64,000 bases of DNA, taken from the NCBI RefSeq assembly GCF_014646155.1, contig NZ_BMMX01000002.1, positions 332,322 to 396,321 of the forward strand, read 5' to 3'. How positions within the stretch are numbered: the stretch's first letter is position 1; the number at the start of each line of letters is the position of its first letter. Below the pieces are notes generated by a model, which worked only from the letters and a program-made list of their open reading frames with translations, did no database searches and had not been told where the DNA came from. Of the stretch, positions 1 to 7,989 are shown piece by piece. The translations under genes were made by a program, and so were the position numbers. The DNA comes from Mangrovihabitans endophyticus. GTDB taxonomy: Bacteria; Actinomycetota; Actinomycetes; Mycobacteriales; Micromonosporaceae.

Positions 1-95
1 GCGACGGCTTGGGCGAGGGTGGTCTTGCCCGCGCCGTCGCAGCCTTCGAAGACGATGGTGTCGTAGGCGGTTGCCCATTGCAGGCCGTCGATCAT
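1..95 (-). CDS. Thymidylate-kinase-like P-loop protein, N-terminal part only
   Basis: Only the first 31 codons lie in the window; the rest runs off the left edge. They read MIDGLQWATAYDTIVFEGCD followed by GAGKTTLAQAV. A beta strand leading into GxxGxGKTT is the Walker A loop of dTMP kinase and deoxynucleoside kinases, which typically carry FEGxDGxGKTT. The ATG overlaps the TGA of the upstream gene by the ATGA arrangement, so the two are probably translationally coupled. As the sixth gene of a nucleoside-flavoured operon, phosphorylation of a nucleotide or a modified one is a sensible guess. Substrate cannot be inferred from so short a stretch, and a P-loop NTPase of another kind is possible. 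Confidence 0.6.
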   Translation of the reverse strand, partial: MIDGLQWATAYDTIVFEGCDGAGKTTLAQAV

Positions 96-1024
96 CGGCT
101 GCCGGCGGGGTGGTCGAGCGGGTGGAGTCGATCGTCCACGGCGTACTGGATCATGATGTTGCGCCAGTTGGGTTCTCGGCCGTGGGCGAAGGTCCAGACG
201 GTGTTCGGGCAGTAGGCGAGCACGCGGCCTCCGGCGGCGAGTGTGGCGCCGACTAGGACGGCGGCGCCTGGTGGAGCTTCCGGACCGCTCAGGTCGACGA
301 TGAGGGTGTGGCTGCTTATGGCGCTCGCCCAGTCGGCTTGGGCGCTCTGCAGGGGATTTGTGGCTCCGCGCCGTTGGGCGTCACGTCGCTGAGCAGTGCT
401 GGCATGCTGGCGCACGAGAGCCGCCCACTCGACGGAGGATCCGTACGGTGACGGCTCGACGAATACGGTGTCGGCGGATATTGGCGTGGCCGTTGCCGTC
501 GGGCCGTCACGTTCGCTGAGCTCGAGGAGCCGAGTGACGGCTTGGTCGATGCCGTCGCGGATTTGGATGGTGTTGCGGGCGGCGAAGCGACGGAATCGGT
601 CGGGGTGGTCGTTGGCTTGGCCGAGCCGGTGGGCGCGGACGATGTCGGTGGCGACGGTCTCGATCAGCGGGTCGGCGAAGGCGAGCTCGATGCCGTTCTC
701 GGAGAGCCCGTACGTCTGGAAGTCGGTGGTGAAGACGACGATGGGGACGCCGAGTACGGCGGCGTAGCCGATCTCCATGCAGACGCCGTCGTCGAGGCTG
801 GGTCCGTGCAGGATGGCGAGCATGCCGCTGAGGCGGGCGAGTCGTTGTCGGTCGAGGTCGAACAGGCGGCGTCCTTTGACGTGGGCGACGAGGTCTTCTT
901 CGTCGGTGTCGCAGAAGGGCAGGAAGACCTTGTCGGGGTCGGTGCGTTCGGCGAGCGCGGTGGCGGCCAGGGCGCCGAGGTGGCGGTCGTGTGCTGCGAA
1001 CAGCCGGTGGGCGATGTAGAACAT
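92..1024 (-). CDS. Nucleoside 2-deoxyribosyltransferase-like protein, double length
   Basis: Predicted 310 aa from the ATG at 1024, which follows a GTAGGAG ribosome site; a longer upstream reading frame exists but is not protein-like. The first 150 residues look like the NDT fold: MFYIAHRLF at the start, and a PSLDDG then CMEIGYA stretch around residues 75-87 where E84 aligns with the family nucleophile. NDTs swap or hydrolyse the base of 2'-deoxynucleosides. The usual length is about 150-160 aa. Here the C-terminal half contains a second similar pattern (LIVDLSGPEA, then GAAVLVGATLAAGG) without the Glu, suggesting a fused, inactive second copy. It lies 10 bp after the PfkB kinase gene and overlaps the kinase-like gene behind it. 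Base-exchange or N-glycosidase activity is inference. Confidence 0.72.
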   Translation of the reverse strand: MFYIAHRLFAAHDRHLGALAATALAERTDPDKVFLPFCDTDEEDLVAHVKGRRLFDLDRQRLARLSGMLAILHGPSLDDGVCMEIGYAAVLGVPIVVFTTDFQTYGLSENGIELAFADPLIETVATDIVRAHRLGQANDHPDRFRRFAARNTIQIRDGIDQAVTRLLELSERDGPTATATPISADTVFVEPSPYGSSVEWAALVRQHASTAQRRDAQRRGATNPLQSAQADWASAISSHTLIVDLSGPEAPPGAAVLVGATLAAGGRVLAYCPNTVWTFAHGREPNWRNIMIQYAVDDRLHPLDHPAGSR

Positions 1025-1034
1025 GGGCGTGCTC

Positions 1035-1841
1035 CTACGGGGGTTGGGGGTGCAGGGTGATCCCGAGGTTGGCGACGCGGCTGGTTGCCGCTTGGGCGGC
1101 GTGGTGCAGGGCCAGCTCTTCTGGTACGCCGTTGAGCACTCGCGCGAGGAACGTGCCGGTGAAGGTGTCGCCTGCACCGGTGACCTCGAGTGCTGGGGAT
1201 GGTTGGACGGTGGCGCGGGCGGCCAGTCGGCCTCGTCGGTAGAGGGAGGCCGGGCGAGGCCCGTCGGTCACGGTCACGGTGCGGAGGCCTTCGAGGTTCA
1301 CGAGGTGGGCGAGCGTCGCGTGTTCGCTGACGTCCGTGAAGACGATTCGTGCATGGGGTAGGAACGGTGCCGCGGCAGCGATCATCCGGCCGGCGCTGGC
1401 GGTGATGAAGTCGACGCTGAAGTCCTGTTCGCGCCCGGCGAGGGCGGCGAGGACCGGTGCGGGGTCGAGAGGTCGCCGGCAGCAGACGTGCACGTGCTCG
1501 AAGCCATTCAGGTACTCAAGAGCATGAGCGGTGAGGTGTTCGGCCGCCCCGTAGGATGCCTCGACGCTGGTCAGCGTGCCCTGCTGGTCGTAGGTCAGGT
1601 GGAAGCGGCAGGACGGCTGATCGACGGTAGCGATTCTGGAGAGATCGAGCCGGGCCGGCTCCGGTCTTTGCAGTTCGTTGGCGAGGTCGTGACCGATAAC
1701 GGAGACGGGTGCGGAGGTCACTGCGGCACGGGCGGCGGCGAGGGCGACGTAGAGGGCGGCGCCGCCGAGCAGGTGGTGCTGGTGCTCGGGGTGCCCGGCT
1801 GTGTCGCGGGAGATGTTGCCGACCACCCCGAGCCTGGTCAT
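1035..1841 (-). CDS. PfkB/ribokinase-family sugar or nucleoside kinase
   Basis: Predicted 268 aa starting MTRLGVVGNISRD at 1841; the ATG overlaps the upstream stop as ATGA. The C-terminal signature GAGDTFTGTF is the PfkB family motif 2, with the Asp as catalytic base and the preceding glycines as the anion hole. The N-terminal GxxGN pattern also fits. Family members phosphorylate ribose, fructose-6-phosphate, adenosine, inosine or other nucleosides. Placed between an HhH-fold protein and an NDT-like protein, a nucleoside or deoxyribosyl substrate is more likely than a glycolytic one, but nothing in the sequence fixes it. The start was chosen for the coupling and because upstream residues are low-complexity. 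Confidence 0.8.
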   Translation of the reverse strand: MTRLGVVGNISRDTAGHPEHQHHLLGGAALYVALAAARAAVTSAPVSVIGHDLANELQRPEPARLDLSRIATVDQPSCRFHLTYDQQGTLTSVEASYGAAEHLTAHALEYLNGFEHVHVCCRRPLDPAPVLAALAGREQDFSVDFITASAGRMIAAAAPFLPHARIVFTDVSEHATLAHLVNLEGLRTVTVTDGPRPASLYRRGRLAARATVQPSPALEVTGAGDTFTGTFLARVLNGVPEELALHHAAQAATSRVANLGITLHPQPP

Positions 1842-2647
1842 CCCAGCGCCATGGCGTCGCTGTGCGCGCAGTCCAGGACGTCGTTGCAGAACGGCCGTTG
1901 ACGGCAGACTCTGGGGTGGGGCTGGTTGAGGTATCGGCGTTTGAAGTAGATCAGTACCAGGTGCAGCCACCACGACGGCGTCGCGCGGGCAGGAAACGCG
2001 ACCGCGTGCTGCTCGTACGTCAGATGCGTGTAGTAGTCGCTGTTCGCGAGGAGAGCCGCTTCAAGGTGCAGGCGCATTTGCTCGTGCGCGATCGCTCCGG
2101 ACGACAGGCTCATACCGAGGGCGGGCGCCAGCCGGGTGATCATGCCGGAGTCGACAGGGATGATGCCGCAGTAGTAGCCGCGTGCGTATAGCAGGGAGCA
2201 TTGCCCGACTTTGTAGGACGCATGGGCGACCTGGTCGGCGAAGTCCGCGATGACGACGGTGGGGTCGGCCTCCAGCAGATAGTCGCTGTCGCGGTTGTCG
2301 AGGAATGCGGTCAAAGACCGCAGGTAGCTGATTCGCGCGGCGGGTAGGCCGAGCGGTTGGATGATCTTCGCGAGCTCGTCGTCGGGCATTTCCTTCAGCG
2401 CGTCGAAGCCGATCCCGGCCGACGTTGCTACTACGTCGGCATAGGTATTGATCATGTTGTAGGAGATTCGGGTGCTCCAGCCGGCGATCAGCATGCGCAT
2501 CCGGAAGTCGGTGATCCAGGCTGGCCACCATCGGTTGTCGTCGTGGTTCGCTTCGACGTCGGCTCTGATGTTGTCCTGGGCGGCGGCCAGGGCTACCAGG
2601 CGGTTAAGCCGCGAATGGAATGGGTCATCGGCTTCTGATGGTTTCAT
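1838..2647 (-). CDS. HhH-GPD (DNA-glycosylase fold)-like protein without catalytic Lys
   Basis: Predicted 269 aa. Residues about 95-185 resemble the core of endonuclease III/MutY: a helical run with QPLGLPAARISYL, a hairpin-like segment around 137-160, then IIPVDSGMITRLAPALGM, in which D166 matches the conserved Asp of the VDTHVxR motif. The usual LPGVGRKTA hairpin is replaced by ASYKVGQCSLLY, so the bifunctional Lys is not in place. At the C-terminus C248, C254 and C260 form a Cys cluster (C-x5-C-x5-C) recalling, but not matching, the 4Fe-4S loop of these enzymes. Both ends overlap neighbouring genes by ATGA. It may belong to the HhH-derived families proposed to act on modified pyrimidines (for example aGPT-PPlases); that link is from memory. 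Ordinary base-excision repair looks less likely. Confidence 0.6.
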   Translation of the reverse strand: MKPSEADDPFHSRLNRLVALAAAQDNIRADVEANHDDNRWWPAWITDFRMRMLIAGWSTRISYNMINTYADVVATSAGIGFDALKEMPDDELAKIIQPLGLPAARISYLRSLTAFLDNRDSDYLLEADPTVVIADFADQVAHASYKVGQCSLLYARGYYCGIIPVDSGMITRLAPALGMSLSSGAIAHEQMRLHLEAALLANSDYYTHLTYEQHAVAFPARATPSWWLHLVLIYFKRRYLNQPHPRVCRQRPFCNDVLDCAHSDAMALG

Positions 2648-3366
2648 CGTGCCTCCACGGCTCGGGCGAGACGTACGGCGTTGTAGGCAAGAGCCAGATT
2701 CGATGAAACCACGGGTATACCGAGTTCATGTTGGAGCAACACGGTTGCTTCAATGGTCGGCCACGCGGTGCAGGAAAGCACCAGCGCGTCGGCGCGTCGG
2801 CGTTGTTGCGCATCGATGCGGTAAACCAGGTCTGCTATTTGATGCGGTGTTACGCCGGTGAAGTCGTCCAGGAGCCCGAGATTGAGGCTCGCGTGGTCGA
2901 GGACGGTGAAGCCGGCTTCCTGAAGCCGGGCCGCTTGGATTTGCGTGTGCCGGATCGGATACGGCGTGGCGAGGATAACCGTTGACGCCTGCACATCGCG
3001 GAGCACGTTCTGCAACGCTTCGAAGGCGTCCAGCACCGCGGTATGCCGGTACGCCTCCGGTTTGAGGAAGCCGGTAGAGGTGCAGGCAACCAGGGCTCCG
3101 GCCAATGTCAAGCGGGCGAACTGCCCGAGGGTCTCGGGCACTGCGGCGGCGATCTCGGCGAGGAAGTTGTCCGCGTCGCGGTATCGGCGTGCCGGGACCA
3201 GGCGGGCGTGGTGAAAGACCAGCCGATCCAAACCCAGCCGCGGCAGTTCAGTTTCCACGACGGTGTTACCCCACGGCACGAGGACCCCGACGTGGGCTGT
3301 TTCCCGCAGCTGTGAATGGCTGTCCCCCAGCAGTGCCAAGGTGTCGACAGCGGCGTCAGCCGGCAT
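2644..3366 (-). CDS. Asp/Glu racemase superfamily (maleate isomerase / arylmalonate decarboxylase-like)
   Basis: Predicted 240 aa. VGVLVPWGNTVVETE near residues 26-40 is the N-terminal fingerprint of maleate cis-trans isomerases and arylmalonate decarboxylases. The two catalytic Cys positions are present: C95 in VACTSTGF and C199 in LSCTAWPT, giving the two-Cys arrangement of a racemase or isomerase rather than the one-Cys decarboxylase. ILATPYP near 131 is the usual central strand. The start overlaps the end of the radical SAM gene by 11 bp and its stop is coupled to the next gene. In this operon it may supply or epimerise a small dicarboxylate or amino-acid-like building block. Substrate unknown. 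Confidence 0.75.
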   Translation of the reverse strand: MPADAAVDTLALLGDSHSQLRETAHVGVLVPWGNTVVETELPRLGLDRLVFHHARLVPARRYRDADNFLAEIAAAVPETLGQFARLTLAGALVACTSTGFLKPEAYRHTAVLDAFEALQNVLRDVQASTVILATPYPIRHTQIQAARLQEAGFTVLDHASLNLGLLDDFTGVTPHQIADLVYRIDAQQRRRADALVLSCTAWPTIEATVLLQHELGIPVVSSNLALAYNAVRLARAVEAR

Positions 3367-4867
3367 CGCGGACTCCGTAGACGAAGCGGGCCGCGTGTTC
3401 GGTGACGGTCAGGTCGGCGGGGGTGTAGTGCGGTACGACGGTGTCGCGTTCGACGACCTGAATCGGGTAGGAGCCGAGACGTCGGAACCAGGTGCCGCGG
3501 CTGGTCACAAAGAACGAATGCAGGCCACGGAGCCGTAGTCCAACGGGGTAGACCCGCTGCTTCATCGGCTGGTCCCAGACACCGTCGACGTCTGCCTTCC
3601 AGGTGGCGAAATGTTCCTGCGATGGTGGTGGGGTCGTCCTTGTCATGGTCGCCAGTGGTGTGCCGGGATAGGCACGGGCCTGCCGAACGTTGGTGCGATG
3701 GCACATCACTCCGGCGGTCAGCAGGTCGTCGAGGCCCCGGAGGTTGGCCAGGTGGGTGCGGTGAGTTTCGCCGGGTAGCCCGTAGATGATGTTGATTCCG
3801 GGCAGCAGCGCGGGCAGGCCGGCGGGGCCGCGCTGGTTGCCGACGGCGTTGATGTTGTCGATCGCGCGCCGCAAAATCTGCGGTGTGCAGGTGAGCGCGT
3901 TCCTCTCGATCACGGTCGGGTCGAAGGACTCCATGCCCATGGGTGCGCAGTTGCCTTCGGTGCAGTAGGCGGCCACGAGCGCCGCGATGCGGGCACCGGC
4001 CGGCGAGGCTACCGCGAGAGGGTCGGCGTTGTCGATGTGCAGGACCTCAATGGCCGGGCACGCCTCGCGGATCCCTGCGAGGAGGCGTTCGATGGTCGCG
4101 ATGTCGCGGTTCCAGGCGGAGAAGAAGCACGTCTGCTGCCCGAGCCGGAAGTGGCGGACACCAGCGGCATAGAGTTGCCCGATCTCCTCCAGAACGTCGT
4201 CGAGGTCTCGGAAGGCGACGGCGGACGACTTGACCGGCTCGTTGCAGAAGCTGCAGTACCGGCGGCGCGTGCAGCCGCGGTAGAGCTCGATTTCGCCGAC
4301 CGGCTCCCAGCCGAGCTGACCGATCAGGTCGGTGAACGAATCGCGGTCGGAGCGCAGTTGCGCGTATTCGGCGCCGGCACGGCTGCCTAACGCTATGTTT
4401 CTCGAGGTGATGGTGTGCGTGTGGAGCGCGTCGAAGAGCCCGGCGTAGGTAGCGGTGTTCGCCAAGACGTGGTTGGCCATGGGTCCGAGGAGCACGCGGC
4501 GGCCTCGTACACCGGCCAGGATACGGACGATCTCGTCGATCGAGCCGTTGTGGGCGTGCAGGTGTACCGATGGGACCGCGTCGCCGGCCACGATGACCAC
4601 CGTGCTCGCATCTTGGAGAAGCTTGATGGCGTTACCGCGGTTGGATGTCGCCGAGTACGTGAGCGGGTCGGACTGGGGCGGAGCTACCAGTGGCTCACCA
4701 CCGTTGAGCTCCCACCGAACGTCATCGATGGTCAGGTAGTGAACTTCAGATCCCGGGCTGCGGCTCAGGGCGGACCATGCCTGACGTACGTATGCCGAGA
4801 GGTAGGGCGGGACGCCCAAGCCACTGGGCTCAACCGTGTAGCAGTCCAGGATGACCGCAGTGTCCAC
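3356..4867 (-). CDS. Radical SAM enzyme with C-x5-C-x2-C cluster
   Basis: Predicted 503 aa from the GTG at 4867, preceded by GGAAGG; an ATG at 4954 is possible but adds non-conserved residues. The N-terminus reads VDTAVILDCYTVEPSGLGVP, like the DGYxDEPxxxGVPPY opening of B12-binding-like radical SAM proteins. The cluster is RGCTRRRYCSFC (C199, C205, C208): five residues separate the first two Cys instead of three, a variant known in some archaeal and actinobacterial families. Downstream are glycine-rich and YGLPGET segments typical of the TIM barrel. It heads the operon, so it may carry out the key radical chemistry, such as methylation, C-C bond formation or thiolation. The reaction cannot be told from sequence. 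Confidence 0.78.
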   Translation of the reverse strand: MDTAVILDCYTVEPSGLGVPPYLSAYVRQAWSALSRSPGSEVHYLTIDDVRWELNGGEPLVAPPQSDPLTYSATSNRGNAIKLLQDASTVVIVAGDAVPSVHLHAHNGSIDEIVRILAGVRGRRVLLGPMANHVLANTATYAGLFDALHTHTITSRNIALGSRAGAEYAQLRSDRDSFTDLIGQLGWEPVGEIELYRGCTRRRYCSFCNEPVKSSAVAFRDLDDVLEEIGQLYAAGVRHFRLGQQTCFFSAWNRDIATIERLLAGIREACPAIEVLHIDNADPLAVASPAGARIAALVAAYCTEGNCAPMGMESFDPTVIERNALTCTPQILRRAIDNINAVGNQRGPAGLPALLPGINIIYGLPGETHRTHLANLRGLDDLLTAGVMCHRTNVRQARAYPGTPLATMTRTTPPPSQEHFATWKADVDGVWDQPMKQRVYPVGLRLRGLHSFFVTSRGTWFRRLGSYPIQVVERDTVVPHYTPADLTVTEHAARFVYGVRDAG

Positions 4868-5401
4868 GCGACAGCCTTCCGCGGAGGAGGTCGCGCCACG
4901 GACGATCGTCGGCTCGCCCTGCGCCACCCACGTGAGAAGACAACTCAGAGTCATATCACCATGACTCAAAAGTGCCCTAACGTGGAAGAGGCGCGGAGGA
5001 TAAATCTGTGTCGATCTATTGAGGTATGGGGTGCCGTGATCGGGCACCGTAAGGGTTACCCGAGCGCCGACCAGAACGGCCTGCACGGCCAGTCTGGCCA
5101 GAGCAATGTGGTGGCGGAACTCGTCACCTACGGGTTCGCACGCAGGTTCCGTCGAAGTACGCTGACGCCCGTGGTCTCGGTGCGGACCAGATACTGAAGA
5201 CGCGCCCACAGGCCCACCACGGAGCGAAAGGCCCCGACACCGGCGAGCGACGCGTAATAGGGACCCATGGTCGGGCCGGCTACACCACCGGTGGGATGCA
5301 CAGCCTTGTGTAGCCAGCCGGGGCCGAAGACTGCTCATCGCCCAGGATTCGCCGCCAGCTCGTCCCGTGGTCGTCTACCCGATGATGATCTCCCTCGCCA
5401 T
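4868..5401. other. Intergenic stretch ahead of the radical SAM operon
   Basis: About 530 bases between the radical SAM start and the end of the beta-lactamase-like gene. It should contain the operon promoter, but I could not point to convincing -35/-10 boxes. Long plus-strand reading frames here are antisense shadows of the radical SAM gene. The only item that looks protein-like is a short minus-strand frame at 5128-5268, listed separately. Confidence 0.5.
5128..5268 (-). CDS. Possible 46-aa small protein
   Basis: An ATG at 5268 opens a 46-codon frame starting MGPYYASLAGVGAFRSV and ending in a basic tail (RRNLRANP). The composition (aromatics, Val/Leu, a positively charged end) is more protein-like than the surrounding shadow frames. 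No clear ribosome site is visible. It could be a genuine small gene, the tail of a decayed gene, or chance. No function can be assigned. Confidence 0.22.
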   Translation of the reverse strand: MGPYYASLAGVGAFRSVVGLWARLQYLVRTETTGVSVLRRNLRANP

Positions 5402-6586
5402 CTAGCCGATCTGGGCGACGGCCCGGGGCTCGTCGGGGCCGTAGTTGCACAGGTCGACCGATACGTAGCCCTCGTCCGGATACCAGGCGAAGACCGCGGA
5501 CCAGCCGTTGGAACTGCCGCCGCTGTGCCCGATGAACCAGTGCCCGTCGACCATCGTGGCCAACGGCGCGTAGCAGTGGTACTGGTACAGCGCCGGTTTC
5601 CCGGCTGGCGGTACCGGTACCGGTACCGGGTACTTCGAGGTCGTCGCCAGCCAGGTGTGCTGGGCGTCGAGGAGTTTCGCACCGTTCAGCGCACCGACGA
5701 AGGCCACCATGTCGGCTACGGTGGAGTAGGCGTCCCCCGCGCCCGTACCCATGGAGATCCCGTCCTTGAGGCGGTCGACGCGCGGGCCGCCGCTGCGCGG
5801 ATCCTGCGCGGCGTACGGGTGGGCGATCCTGCGGCTGTCGCGACACTGGTCGCGGGTGTAGAAGTCGCTGCTCGCCATGCCGGCCGGCCGGAACACGTGC
5901 TGGCGGACGTAGTCGTAGTACGTCTGCCCGGAGACGGCCGCGACGACGAATTGCAGCACGATGAAGCCGACGTTGCTGTACAGGTACGCCGAGCCGGGCG
6001 TGAAGTTCAGCGGGGCCGCGCGGACGAGTGCCAGCAGGCCGTCGGACTCCTGTGCCTCGCTGGTCCAGCTCTTCATGATCGGTTGGTTGGCTTCGGTGTA
6101 GATGTCGCCTAGGCCCGAGGTGTGGGTGAGCAGGTGATGAATGGTGACGTTGTCGGCTATCTCGGCGGCGAATCCGTCCAGATAGCCGCCGAGCTTCTCG
6201 TGGTAGCCGATCTTGCTCTGCTGGACGAGCTGGCCGATGGCCATGCCGGTGAACACCTTGGTGATCGAACCGAGCCCGAAGACGGTGTCCGGCGTGATCG
6301 GCAGTGACCGGCTCGTGTCCGCCATGCCGTAGCTGCGGGCCAGTACGGGGTGGCCGTCGTGCAGGAGCAGGTAGTTGCCGGAGTAGGAGTAGGCGGCTGC
6401 CAATGTGCGATCAGCTGGTCCAGCGCGCCGCCGGGCCGCAAGGTCCGAGGGGACCGGCTTGCCGGATGCCGTGTCCCCGGCTTGGGCCGAAGGGATGCCG
6501 GCCGTAGCGAGCAGTCCGCCGGCGGCGACCGTGCCCGCGCCGAGCATGCCGAGCATCGTGCGCCGCGAGGTTCGAGGAGTGTTCAT
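5402..6586 (-). CDS. Secreted serine hydrolase, beta-lactamase/DD-peptidase family
   Basis: Predicted 394 aa from the ATG at 6586. The N-terminus TSRRTMLGMLGAGTVAAGG has a twin-arginine motif and hydrophobic core, ending near PSAQA, so Tat export is likely. Class C beta-lactamase/serine-type carboxypeptidase motifs are in order: SITK (S about 106), YSN (about 204) and HSG (about 355). This clan includes D-alanyl-D-alanine carboxypeptidases, esterases and peptidases; true antibiotic hydrolysis cannot be claimed. An in-frame (GTACCG) hexanucleotide run at 5611-5628 encodes a Pro-Val repeat in a surface-like loop. Divergent from the truncated membrane gene at 6699. Confidence 0.85.
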   Translation of the reverse strand: MNTPRTSRRTMLGMLGAGTVAAGGLLATAGIPSAQAGDTASGKPVPSDLAARRRAGPADRTLAAAYSYSGNYLLLHDGHPVLARSYGMADTSRSLPITPDTVFGLGSITKVFTGMAIGQLVQQSKIGYHEKLGGYLDGFAAEIADNVTIHHLLTHTSGLGDIYTEANQPIMKSWTSEAQESDGLLALVRAAPLNFTPGSAYLYSNVGFIVLQFVVAAVSGQTYYDYVRQHVFRPAGMASSDFYTRDQCRDSRRIAHPYAAQDPRSGGPRVDRLKDGISMGTGAGDAYSTVADMVAFVGALNGAKLLDAQHTWLATTSKYPVPVPVPPAGKPALYQYHCYAPLATMVDGHWFIGHSGGSSNGWSAVFAWYPDEGYVSVDLCNYGPDEPRAVAQIG

Positions 6587-6698
6587 GGCGGCAAGCCTGC
6601 TGCCCGTGTCGCGCTGCTGGCCTCTGTCGCACGACGGATCCGGAACACGACTCGCGACAGACGCGCCTGGCGACCTGGGCCCGTAGGCTCGGACGGTC

Positions 6699-7244
6699 AT
6701 GAACGAGGCGATCCGCGACTGGACCCCCACCGCGGCTCTCCTCGGCGCAGCGCTGCTGATCGGGCAGGCGCCCCACCAGGGCGCGCCGTGGTGGGCTTCG
6801 GCGTTCGTCTCCGCCGCCGCGGTGGGCCTGCGCAATGGGTTCCCGGTCGCGATGCTCGGCATCAGCACCCTGTGCACAGCGGCTCATCTCCTCACCGGCG
6901 CACCCGTCGGCATCGTCGACTGCGGTCTGCTCATCTGTCTGTACGCGGTGGACGTCCGTCGGCCGCGACCGGTGTCGGCCCTCACCCTCCCCGTGCTGCT
7001 GCTGGCCTTGGCTGGCTGGAGCGGGGTGTACGTGCTGCGGGGGCACCTCGTCCCAGGGCTGCCCGTGCTCGCCTTCGAGGTCGGGCACGCGCCCGCGGCG
7101 CGGCCGGAGCTCGGCGTGCGGCCGAGCGACGCGGCGCGCTGGAGCGGCCCGGTGGTGCTCGGCTCGTTGTTCGTCGCCGCCCGCATTCACTCGCCGACCT
7201 GCATCTGCAGGCAGGCGACACCGAGATGGCGTACGCGGAACTGA
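6699..7244 (+). pseudogene. Truncated membrane sensor (N-terminal part of a histidine kinase-like protein)
   Basis: The frame starts MNEAIRDWTPTAALLGAALL and has four or so hydrophobic helices up to about residue 165 (GPVVLGSLFVAA), resembling the membrane input region that precedes actinobacterial sensor kinase domains. No dimerisation or ATPase domain follows. Near 7180-7190 the sequence changes abruptly into a TPR/SEC-C gene in another frame, and the last 16 residues are junk. I read it as the 5' end of a kinase gene cut by a deletion or recombination. It could still be translated as a small membrane protein. Confidence 0.55.
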
Positions 7245-7924
7245 ATGCCGTAGCGAAAGATCCCGCCCTGGGCGAACGGCAGTGCGAACTCGCCGCGGAA
7301 CTTCTCGCCGCTCATGGCAACCTCGGTCAGGCCGCCCGCTGGTACGACCGCGCCGCCGCCCACCTCACCGAGGAGCAACTCGACGCACTGCGCCGCCGTG
7401 ACCAGTTGCTCACCATCGGCACCACCATCATGCTGCGCAACCGGCAGCGCGTACGCCAGCAGCTCGGCCACCCGCCCGACCTGCTCGACACCCGCGTCCC
7501 CCCACTGCAAGACCCGGAGAAGCCCACCACGTCCGAGGACGTTCTCGACTTCGTGAACTCCGGCTTCGTCCCCCGGCAGACCCGTATGCTCACCTTCCAA
7601 CGCGACCAGCGCCGACTCGCCCAGCAACAATGGCCCGGCGTCTACGAGCAACCGGAAGACGAGTACTACGACGCCGCCGAACACCGGTGGCGCGAGGTAC
7701 GCGACAGCGGAGTCCCGTCGATCACCGTCGTCGCCGCCCAGGTCGACGCCCTCATCGAGTTCGCACGTCAGCATGGCGGATCACCGACGGACGCAAACAC
7801 CAAACGGCGATACTGCGAGACCGCACCCGATCACCTGACCATCAACTGGCCGCCGGAACGCAACGCCGCCTGCTGGTGCGGCTCCGGACGCAAATACAAG
7901 AAATGCTGCGGCCGGCCTCAGTAG
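7187..7924 (+). pseudogene. 5'-truncated TPR/SEC-C motif protein
   Basis: The reading frame from about 7187 begins in the middle of a TPR-like helix pair (LADLHLQAGDTEMAYAELNA) and has no proper start; an internal ATG at 7226 could be used. It runs about 230 residues and ends with the zinc-binding SEC-C motif (NAACWCGSGRKYKKCC). Such C-terminal motifs, first known from SecA, also occur on small actinobacterial TPR or UPF0149-type proteins. The N-terminal part is missing because the gene is joined head-on to the truncated membrane gene. It ends 65 bp before jetA. Confidence 0.6.
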
Positions 7925-7976
7925 ACCTCGTCGTCCGAAGCGGGTGACCCGACGGATGGTACGGCGTCGCGGTCGA

Positions 7977-7982
7977 TACAGT
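7977..7982 (+). promoter_or_regulatory. Possible -10 box for leaderless jetA transcript
   Basis: TACAGT lies 7 bases before the GTG of jetA, the spacing expected if transcription starts at the start codon. No Shine-Dalgarno sequence is visible before that GTG, which supports leaderless translation, common in actinomycetes. No good -35 box is seen. Confidence 0.4.
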
Positions 7983-7989
7983 CGGCACG

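Noticed and set aside
5402..6586. Calling the hydrolase an antibiotic-resistance beta-lactamase
   Set aside because: The motifs are shared with carboxypeptidases and esterases of the same clan; nothing shows beta-lactam hydrolysis.
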